From positions 1 through 28,006 of the forward strand of contig CAJTSL010000049.1 of the NCBI GenBank assembly GCA_910578845.1: a DNA stretch of 28,006 bases, read 5' to 3'. The DNA comes from an uncultured Lachnospiraceae bacterium. GTDB lineage: Bacteria > Bacillota > Clostridia > Lachnospirales > Lachnospiraceae. Every line of letters starts with the position of its first letter. The stretch's first letter is position 1. The notes under the pieces were generated by a model. That model worked only from the letters and a program-made list of their open reading frames with translations. It searched no databases and was not told the DNA's origin. Position numbers and translations under genes: made by a program. This document shows, piece after piece, positions 23,147 to 28,006 of the stretch.

Positions 23147-24285
23147 TCTATTTTTCCTCCGTTTTCATCATATACTTTGAAACTTTCATCAAAGATTTCC
23201 TCAACAGTACCAAAATACTCATCATTCACATATATATCATAAAGACCATCCGCATTCAAAACAAAATAAGCATTTGAGCGATTTAAATATATTCCCTGGC
23301 CTTTATGTTCTTCTGCCATTGCAAACGGTTCAAATCGAAATACATTAGGCAGAAAAGCTATCATGAATACCAATAACAATACCGTCAGCCCGCTCTTAAT
23401 CGTTCGGTTCCCTTTAAATTCATCCCTCTGTAGCAACAAAGATATTCTCTTGACCACATCCGTCTCACTATCACTGCTAAAAGAAGCAACCCATTTTTGC
23501 TGACAATCCGTATGCTGCTTGGCAACCCGGATCAGGCATTCCGTATATTCTAATCGTTTCAGCCGGCTCAGCTTGTCCATAACGCCTGCGTCCGCCCGCA
23601 ACTCCTGAACTTTCGTTATCTGCTTACGGAAGATATAGACAAAAGGATTCCACCAATAGAGCGCCTGTAACATTTCACATAAGAACCGGATCCATAAATC
23701 TTTGTTATAATAATGCGACATCTCATGGGACAATACATATGTCCATTCTTCTTTTGTCAAATCCAAATCGGGAAGGAGTATGTATGGTTTCCGCAAACCA
23801 AATATAATCGGACTGCTTGTCTCGTTATACCGGACAATTTCAAAATGCACATCTTTCCCATAACTGGCATTGACAGCATCTACGATCCCCAAGATCAAGG
23901 AATCATTGATTGTCTCAAGCTGCTTTGCTTTATACCGGAATGCAAAATAAGTAACGACTAGCTTTACTGCGAAAAACAAACTGCCGGCAACGGATACTAT
24001 GATGAAAAATGATAACCATGACCATTCTCTCCCTGCAAAGCTTGTAAAAGGCTTCGTTAAGGCAATATAGATATCCGGCCAAATCTCAGTAATGCTGACA
24101 ACATTCTGAGTTGGCAGCTCAATCGGTATGAAAAACCGTATCAGCAATGCTATCATGAGGCTCTGTATAAGCCGGAACCCATACAACAGCAAAATGTCTG
24201 CTTTTCTTATGATTACTTGAATTAGAACAATAGCAATGCCGCTAAATAATACGATATTCAATACCGACGATAACGTTATGGCCAT
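23143..24285 (-). CDS. BlaR1/MecR1-like M56 metallopeptidase, short C-terminal domain
   Basis: 380 residues. Several membrane helices flank an M56 zinc-protease domain: SHEMSHYYNKDLW holds the HExxH site (187-191) and QELRADAG gives the third ligand Glu228. A final membrane helix (about 299-317) is followed by only about 60 extracellular residues (GIYLNRSNAYFVLNADGLYDIYVNDEYFG). Classical BlaR1 carries a penicillin-binding sensor domain of about 240 residues there; it is missing. Like its relatives it probably cleaves or triggers loss of the BlaI-like repressor encoded 8 nt upstream, but the signal must differ from a beta-lactam. Confidence 0.85.
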   Translation of the reverse strand: MAITLSSVLNIVLFSGIAIVLIQVIIRKADILLLYGFRLIQSLMIALLIRFFIPIELPTQNVVSITEIWPDIYIALTKPFTSFAGREWSWLSFFIIVSVAGSLFFAVKLVVTYFAFRYKAKQLETINDSLILGIVDAVNASYGKDVHFEIVRYNETSSPIIFGLRKPYILLPDLDLTKEEWTYVLSHEMSHYYNKDLWIRFLCEMLQALYWWNPFVYIFRKQITKVQELRADAGVMDKLSRLKRLEYTECLIRVAKQHTDCQQKWVASFSSDSETDVVKRISLLLQRDEFKGNRTIKSGLTVLLLVFMIAFLPNVFRFEPFAMAEEHKGQGIYLNRSNAYFVLNADGLYDIYVNDEYFGTVEEIFDESFKVYDENGGKIE

Positions 24286-24293
24286 AACATCAC

Positions 24294-24722
24294 CTACTTA
24301 TCATTTGTTGGATCATTTGCGGACTCCTCCGCCATTATTTCTGCTTTCTTTCTCTTGATTAATTCCTCTAGCGCATTCAATTCCTCTAACGCTTTCGGGG
24401 AATCATCTGTCGGAAGAAGCGCTGCCACAATATGGCATGTACTAATATTCTTACTAGCCAGATTATTGATAAATTCTTCGAAAGCAGGAAGTTCAATGCT
24501 TTCTGAATCTATAACTGGTTTTAGCTTGCGGGATATTTTCTTACCAATCTGTTCATATCCTTCTATTGCAACGGCGTTTTTTTTCAGGAGATTTTTCACA
24601 ACCCTCTGGACGCTGTCAATTGTTCCGTCAGCATCCCTTTCCACAATCTCGGACACGGTAAGAGGCTCGTTCGCTTCCCATAAAACGCGCATAACAGCTA
24701 ATTCTCTCTTCGTTAATCTCAT
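24294..24722 (-). CDS. BlaI/MecI/CopY-family transcriptional repressor
   Basis: 142 residues. The winged helix opens MRLTKRELAVMRVLWEANEPLTVSEIVE and continues VQRVVKNLLKKNAVAIEGYEQIGKKI, the classic BlaI DNA-binding domain; the C-terminal helices (about 85-130) should form the dimer interface and hold the site for proteolysis. Family members repress their own operon and are inactivated by the partner M56 protease, encoded here immediately downstream. The promoter (24768-24797) overlaps an imperfect TAGT...ACTA dyad with ACA/TGT elements that could be its operator. The ATG is about 40 nt from the predicted transcript start. Confidence 0.9.
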   Translation of the reverse strand: MRLTKRELAVMRVLWEANEPLTVSEIVERDADGTIDSVQRVVKNLLKKNAVAIEGYEQIGKKISRKLKPVIDSESIELPAFEEFINNLASKNISTCHIVAALLPTDDSPKALEELNALEELIKRKKAEIMAEESANDPTNDK

Positions 24723-24767
24723 TATTTTCTATCCGCTTTCCTCTTTGCATATTTATTTGTTGATGAT

Positions 24768-24797
24768 ACTATAACAGCTTTTAGTACATTTTGTCAA
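24768..24797 (-). promoter_or_regulatory. Promoter of the blaI-blaR1-like operon
   Basis: A perfect TTGACA (24797-24792) and TATAGT (24773-24768) on the minus strand, 18 nt apart. The -35 lies inside TAGTTGAC...TGTACTA, an imperfect dyad that is a reasonable self-repression site for the BlaI-like protein. Confidence 0.65.
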
Positions 24798-24870
24798 CTA
24801 CTGTTTTTTATTTTGACGATAGATGTCGAAAAAATATTATAGATAAAATCTACATTTGACAGACATTCGT

Positions 24871-24900
24871 ATTATACGTCGTTTCCTTATACGCCATCAA
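24871..24900 (-). promoter_or_regulatory. Possible distal promoter of the blaI-like operon
   Basis: Minus-strand TTGATG (24900-24895) and a perfect TATAAT (24876-24871) with an 18-nt spacer. The -35 overlaps the first base pairs of the palindrome at 24896-24921, so a protein bound there would block it. The -35 is only a partial match, so this is tentative. Confidence 0.4.
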
Positions 24901-24921
24901 TCGTCTGTATAGACGATTGAT
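24896..24921. promoter_or_regulatory. 26-bp palindrome P1, probable operator
   Basis: Arms ATCAATCGTCT and AGACGATTGAT are perfectly complementary around GTAT. The same design, 22 of 26 bases identical, recurs at 25215-25240. As plus-strand RNA it could also form a terminator-like stem, since TTTTTT begins 5 nt later, but no plus-strand gene precedes it. Confidence 0.6.
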
Positions 24922-25175
24922 ATGCTTTTTTCTACCCACACTATTTCCATTAGACAGGCAGATGACGAGAAACATAGGAAAAACGATAAAAACATTTCCA
25001 AAATAACGATATTTCTATGTGTTATTCCTAATTTCTATTATTTTTGTTAAAAATTTGTTTAGAATTACTACCTACAGTTATTAACAATATATATTTTATC
25101 TATCAAATACTATTTTATCCTAACTACAATGCTTATTATGAAGAATATTATTTAAATAATCTAAGAGAAATTATG

Positions 25176-25205
25176 TTGACATATATTTTTATTGTGTGTT
25201 ACTAT
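25176..25205 (+). promoter_or_regulatory. Promoter for the 422-residue protein gene
   Basis: A perfect TTGACA (25176-25181) and TACTAT (25200-25205) with an 18-nt spacer. The predicted start near 25212 lies directly before palindrome P2 (25215-25240), a classic repressor position. The leader to the ATG at 25363 would be about 150 nt. Confidence 0.5.
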
Positions 25206-25214
25206 TTTTCTGAC

Positions 25215-25240
25215 ATCAATTGTCTATATGGACGATAGAT
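25215..25240. promoter_or_regulatory. 26-bp palindrome P2, probable operator
   Basis: ATCAATTGTC and GACGATAGAT flank TATATG; the arms match at eight of ten positions. It differs from P1 at four of 26 positions. It sits at about +3 to +28 of the predicted plus-strand transcript. Confidence 0.6.
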
Positions 25241-25305
25241 AAACCTTGGTGTTCTCTACAGTAATTAAGATATCAGATAAACGCGTATCCAAAAATTCAA
25301 GTCAC

Positions 25306-25347
25306 GGATGACATGATATTTTCGAATAATCTTGTCATCCTTTATTT
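25306..25347 (+). promoter_or_regulatory. Leader hairpin with TTCG loop before the 422-residue protein gene
   Basis: GGATGACA (25306-25313) pairs with TGTCATCC (25333-25340); inside, GAT/ATC and ATT/AAT continue the stem around a TTCG tetraloop with a T-T mismatch and one bulged A. TTTATTT follows, then the ribosome-binding site GGAGGGG at 25350. It may be an attenuating terminator or a stabilising 5' structure. Confidence 0.6.
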
Positions 25348-25362
25348 ATGGAGGGGAAACAA

Positions 25363-26631
25363 ATGTCCAAAATCAATACGATGAGTTTAAATTATCAACA
25401 GTACAAAACATATCAACAGCATAACAATGATTGGAACCATAACCGGACTTACAGCATGCCTGAAAGCAAAATAGACCAAAATGGCGCACACACACTTGGA
25501 ACTACAACAATCAAAGATCCTGCATCCGATGCAAAGTATGAATTAAAAGCAGAATATGCAAATTCTGATAGACCGGATGCACCTTTTGTGAAAGTATCTA
25601 TAAACAGTGCCTCTAACATCATGCAAGAATATCTCATCAACATCGAGGAAGTCAATGTCAGCAATGCATCAAAAGTAGAGATGTTTGCCCTACTTAGTTA
25701 TGCTAATTCTCATGAACACAGTACCAAATTTTCTTCAGGAATTTGGGATACACTGACAAATTATGTCTCCAACAATGTGTCATATGCAAAGCAAGAAAGT
25801 GTTTCTTTTTCTGAAAAACCATATGAACAGAAACTAGACTGGCTTTCTATGGTAGAAGACACAAAAGACAACTACATGCAAACCAATATGTATAAGCAGG
25901 TTACCGATGGAAATAAGCTGATCGGCATATTAGAACATTATGGAATGCCTGAAGATGTTGAAATGCTCCAAGTTGATGCACTACTCGCGATTCCTGAGCG
26001 CAATTATTCTATTCAGTTCTTCACAGACAATCCACAGTCATACATAGAAGTTGACGGCAACGGAGAGATTCACTATTTTGATGCCTATGGCTTGGATTGT
26101 AAGCCCGTTTGGAGCATGAGAATCACGCAGGAACAACTTGAGAAAATAAAGGCACTAGGCGGACAGGGCGCTGAATTCCCTTCTTACATTACTGACCAAG
26201 CTTTCTGGGAGAATTATTTGAACAGCGACATCACCCCGGAAGACATAGTAAAAACCTCTGGATTCTTAAATGAAAAATCAACCTATGCCAACCTACCAAA
26301 GAACCTTCCTGACCAAATCAAGACAGCATGGGAAAATGCCGTTGCCAAAGCAAAAGAAAACGGCTTCAACATAGAAGGTAACGAATCGCTTCTCTGTCAT
26401 ACGGAATTTGCGAGAAGATATATGCTCGCTTATATCAGTGGCGAAAGCACTGATATCCTAGGCAAGTCAGTTGACAGCATCCTGAAATTTGCCAAAGAAT
26501 CATTGGAACACCTGTTGAAAGCCAATCCTCACAAGTACAACCACGCTCTTCGTAAATTACAAGAAACGGAGAAAGTATTTTACCAGACACTGATTGAAGA
26601 ATTAGAAGAGCCAAAGGGAGCAGTTTCCTAA
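25363..26631 (+). CDS. Unrecognised 422-residue protein
   Basis: No signal peptide or membrane segment. The N-terminus is MSKINTMSLNYQQYKTYQQHNND, rich in Asn, Gln and Tyr, resembling the starts of some clostridial surface or rod-like proteins. A middle region has ILEHYGMPEDVEMLQVDALL and FTDNPQSYIEVDGNGEIHYFDAYG, and the C-terminus is helical (LLKANPHKYNHALRKLQETEKVF). Codon use looks native. The ATG at 25363 follows GGAGGGG by 6 nt; the ATG at 25348 precedes that site and is not used. It has a promoter with a repressor-type palindrome and a leader hairpin, so expression is probably conditional. I cannot name a family. Confidence 0.7.
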   Translation: MSKINTMSLNYQQYKTYQQHNNDWNHNRTYSMPESKIDQNGAHTLGTTTIKDPASDAKYELKAEYANSDRPDAPFVKVSINSASNIMQEYLINIEEVNVSNASKVEMFALLSYANSHEHSTKFSSGIWDTLTNYVSNNVSYAKQESVSFSEKPYEQKLDWLSMVEDTKDNYMQTNMYKQVTDGNKLIGILEHYGMPEDVEMLQVDALLAIPERNYSIQFFTDNPQSYIEVDGNGEIHYFDAYGLDCKPVWSMRITQEQLEKIKALGGQGAEFPSYITDQAFWENYLNSDITPEDIVKTSGFLNEKSTYANLPKNLPDQIKTAWENAVAKAKENGFNIEGNESLLCHTEFARRYMLAYISGESTDILGKSVDSILKFAKESLEHLLKANPHKYNHALRKLQETEKVFYQTLIEELEEPKGAVS

Positions 26632-26650
26632 AATCAATTTAAAAACCCTC

Positions 26651-26679
26651 TTGCCATTATCCACACGCTATGATATACT
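26651..26679 (+). promoter_or_regulatory. Promoter of the attenuated ABC transporter unit
   Basis: TTGCCA (26651-26656) and TATACT (26674-26679), 17 nt apart, each five of six to consensus. Transcription would begin near 26686, 30 nt before the leader peptide start and over 300 nt before the ABC gene. Confidence 0.65.
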
Positions 26680-26715
26680 TACGAAAATTCATTTTCAGAC
26701 AGGAGCAAATAAGCA

Positions 26716-26793
26716 ATGTCATTTTATCAGAACACGTATTACGTCATTTTCATGCTACAGCAGCAGATTTTTCATATTACGGTCACAACTTGA
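26716..26793 (+). CDS. 25-codon leader peptide
   Basis: AGGAG (26701-26705) lies 10 nt before this ATG. The peptide begins MSFYQNTYYVIFMLQQQ, continues IFHITVTT and ends at TGA 26791-26793, immediately before a set of competing hairpins. It is rich in aromatic residues and has three consecutive CAG glutamine codons. Its size and position are those of a leader whose translation controls transcription of the downstream gene by ribosome stalling. The stalling signal (a ribosome-targeting drug or an amino-acid shortage) is not known. It is too short for standard gene calling. Confidence 0.6.
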   Translation: MSFYQNTYYVIFMLQQQIFHITVTT

Positions 26794-26814
26794 TACCGGC
26801 ATACCGCCGGGGCA

Positions 26815-26885
26815 TCGCATGGCCGTAAGACAGAAAAGTCTTATTTGGCTATGCGGAGATTTGGAATATAAAAGAGCCGCATGGC
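26815..26885 (+). promoter_or_regulatory. Anti-antiterminator/antiterminator hairpins of the leader
   Basis: Hairpin 1 pairs CGCATGGCC (26816-26824) with GGCTATGCG (26847-26855), with an inner stem TAAGAC/GTCTTA (26826-26831, 26838-26843). The alternative pairing joins GCTATGCGG (26848-26856) to CCGCATGGC (26877-26885) over nine base pairs. That pairing consumes both the 3' arm of hairpin 1 and the 5' arm of the terminator, so the folds are mutually exclusive. Confidence 0.65.
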
Positions 26886-26930
26886 ATATGCACATTAGAT
26901 TAGGTGCATGTGACAGACCGGCTCTTTTTT
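26871..26930 (+). terminator. Attenuator terminator upstream of the ABC gene
   Basis: AAAGAGCCG (26871-26879) pairs with CGGCTCTTT (26919-26927), followed by T residues to 26930. An inner stem CATATGCAC/GTGCATGTG (26885-26893, 26904-26912) extends it past an internal loop. It lies in the leader between the promoter and the ABC gene, so transcription of the gene requires read-through. Confidence 0.8.
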
Positions 26931-26999
26931 ATTATATCAATATAGCGTTGCCATAGGAGTTGCTACTTTTTATGCGCAACAGATGAGGGGGACAATGCG

Positions 27000-27884
27000 A
27001 TGCATGTCATTGAAGCAGAAAATTTATCAAAAACTTTTCAGGTAAAACAAAAGGAAAAGGGAATGCGAGGAAGCCTGCAAGCGATATTCCATCCGCATGT
27101 ACAGGAGGTTAAGGCAGTACACGATATTTCCTTTACAGTGGAGGAAGGGGAGATGCTTGCTTTCATCGGCCCGAACGGCGCCGGGAAAAGCACTACCATC
27201 AAAATGCTAACAGGAATCCTCTATCCTGACGGCGGACATGTGGAAGTCCTTGGCATTGACCCGGCAAGGAAGCGCAAACAGCTTGCTTATCAAATCGGAA
27301 CCGTATTCGGGCAGAAGGAACAGCTCTGGACACACCTTACGGCATATGACAATTTCCGCTTCTTCGGCGCTATTTATGATTTGACGGATGCGGAAACGGA
27401 AACACGCATCCGGGAGCTTGCCGATACATTTGACCTGGGCGCTTTCATCAATACGCCAGTCCGTAACCTGAGCCTGGGACAGCGTATACGCTGCGAAATC
27501 GTAGCCTCCTTGATCCATAAGCCAAAAGTCTTATTCTTAGATGAGCCGACGATCGGTCTTGACCCTGTTGTCAAAGAGAACATCCGCTCCCTCATCAAGG
27601 AGATGAACCGCGAATATCATACCACGATCTTCCTCACCAGTCATGATGTCGGGGATATCGAGAAACTTTGTAAACGGATGATCATTGTCAACGCAGGACA
27701 AATTGTCCTGGATGATTCTATGTCCCATATTATGGCGAACTACATGAGCCAACATGCGCATGATGCGCATACCAAAAGAGCAGACGAATCTGCATCCTAT
27801 GTAGCGGATGAAGAATCCGGCAATGGTAACACGTTAGAGAATATCATCATGGAAATCTATAAGATGGATGTACATGATAGTTAA
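27000..27884 (+). CDS. ABC transporter ATP-binding protein (ABC-2 exporter type)
   Basis: 294 residues, a single nucleotide-binding domain: Walker A GPNGAGKST (57-65), Q-loop Gln105 in FGQKEQLW, signature LSLGQ (157-161, Leu instead of the usual Gly), Walker B VLFLDEPTIGLD (177-188) and the switch His215 in LTSHD. The FGQKEQLW and LSLGQRIRCEI motifs are usual in ATPases paired with ABC-2 type permeases that export drugs or hydrophobic molecules. No permease follows within the remaining 120 bp, so it is probably beyond the window. GAGGGGG precedes the ATG by 8 nt. Expression appears controlled by the upstream leader-peptide attenuator. Confidence 0.9.
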   Translation: MHVIEAENLSKTFQVKQKEKGMRGSLQAIFHPHVQEVKAVHDISFTVEEGEMLAFIGPNGAGKSTTIKMLTGILYPDGGHVEVLGIDPARKRKQLAYQIGTVFGQKEQLWTHLTAYDNFRFFGAIYDLTDAETETRIRELADTFDLGAFINTPVRNLSLGQRIRCEIVASLIHKPKVLFLDEPTIGLDPVVKENIRSLIKEMNREYHTTIFLTSHDVGDIEKLCKRMIIVNAGQIVLDDSMSHIMANYMSQHAHDAHTKRADESASYVADEESGNGNTLENIIMEIYKMDVHDS

Positions 27885-27916
27885 TTGCGAAACTCAAGTT
27901 TGAAAGCCGTTCGTTG

Positions 27917-28006
27917 TGCAAATAGAAGCGTCTCCAGAGGGAGTCGCATCTATAGACAAATCGTCGCAGGGTCGCTTTCGCTATATTGGCGCTCGTAGCG
28001 GCACAT
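27917..28006. repeat. Palindromic repeat at the right edge
   Basis: AGAAGCGTCTCC and GGAGTCGCATCT form an imperfect hairpin (10 of 12) around AGAG, flanked by AAAT and ATAG. The flanks and the GCG/TCTA pattern resemble the 17645-17757 cluster. More stem-forming GC-rich sequence follows to the window end. No gene is visible. Confidence 0.4.

Larger units (their letters stand above)
24723..25362. promoter_or_regulatory. 640-bp divergent control region
   Basis: This AT-rich stretch holds no convincing gene. It contains the blaI promoter, a possible second minus-strand promoter, two near-identical 26-bp palindromes, a lone half-site GACGATAGAT (24815-24824), a plus-strand promoter, and a leader hairpin before the 422-residue protein gene. 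It separates two oppositely oriented genes and is unusually long for this window. Confidence 0.65.

Noticed and set aside
24896..24930. Palindrome P1 as a plus-strand terminator, given TTTTTT downstream
   Set aside because: No plus-strand gene or clear promoter precedes it, and the near-identical P2 lacks a T-tract, so an operator fits both sites better. A small RNA is not fully excluded.
25044..25238. A 64-codon plus-strand frame in the divergent control region
   Set aside because: AT-rich sequence with no ribosome-binding site that covers the promoter and palindrome P2.
26651..26956. A 101-codon plus-strand open frame before the ABC gene
   Set aside because: It would start at a TTG inside the -35 box of the promoter and runs through the attenuator hairpins and terminator. 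The 25-codon leader in another frame has the ribosome-binding site.

Overview
This 28 kb window is a chromosomal segment from a low-to-mid GC, endospore-forming Clostridia, most likely a Lachnospiraceae-type gut bacterium. The basis is the gene families (YczE-type membrane protein, DUF3160 lipoprotein, CwlD amidase, SleB-type hydrolase, BlaI/BlaR1-like pair), strong AGGAGG ribosome-binding sites and frequent GTG/TTG starts. No rRNA, tRNA, CRISPR array, complete IS or prophage was seen.

Layout. (1) 1-5970, minus strand: a YczE-like membrane protein, a deoxyinosine/uracil-type DNA glycosylase, a HAD phosphatase, an 846-residue membrane-anchored protein with a degenerate C39-like peptidase domain, and a Methyltransf_32-type methyltransferase. 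(2) 5971-6237: a structured gap with competing hairpins and an 86-bp MITE-like element bounded by TA; then a small conserved hypothetical gene with its own promoter. (3) 6781-14160, minus: a complete F-type ATP synthase operon (atpZ-like, atpI-like, atpB-E-F-H-A-G-D-C) with a near-consensus promoter at its head and a Rho-independent terminator at its end. Subunit c carries the residues expected of a Na+-binding ring. (4) 14276-14776, plus: a DUF402 protein with its own terminator. (5) 14826-18481, minus: a SleB-type wall hydrolase with a coiled-coil stalk, rpiB, the threonylcarbamoyl-AMP synthase gene and cwlD, with a palindromic repeat cluster between the last two. (6) 18581-22466, plus: a DUF3160 lipoprotein translationally linked to a CapA-like phosphoesterase. 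(7) 22404-22918: a decayed stretch with an internally deleted YafQ toxin gene and a 42-nt inverted repeat. (8) 22919-24722, minus: BlaI-like repressor, short BlaR1-like metalloprotease and a tiny secreted protein. (9) 24723-25362: a regulatory region with two near-identical 26-bp palindromes, then an unrecognised 422-residue protein. (10) 26651-27884, plus: promoter, 25-codon leader peptide, hairpin switch and terminator, then an ABC transporter ATPase. The window ends in another palindromic repeat.

The most interesting parts are the leader-peptide attenuator before the ABC gene, and the palindrome pair that may tie the 422-residue protein to the BlaI/BlaR1-like sensor. The ATP synthase operon and the housekeeping genes are ordinary apart from the cation-site prediction. 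Family names come from recognising sequence motifs by eye; no database search was run.
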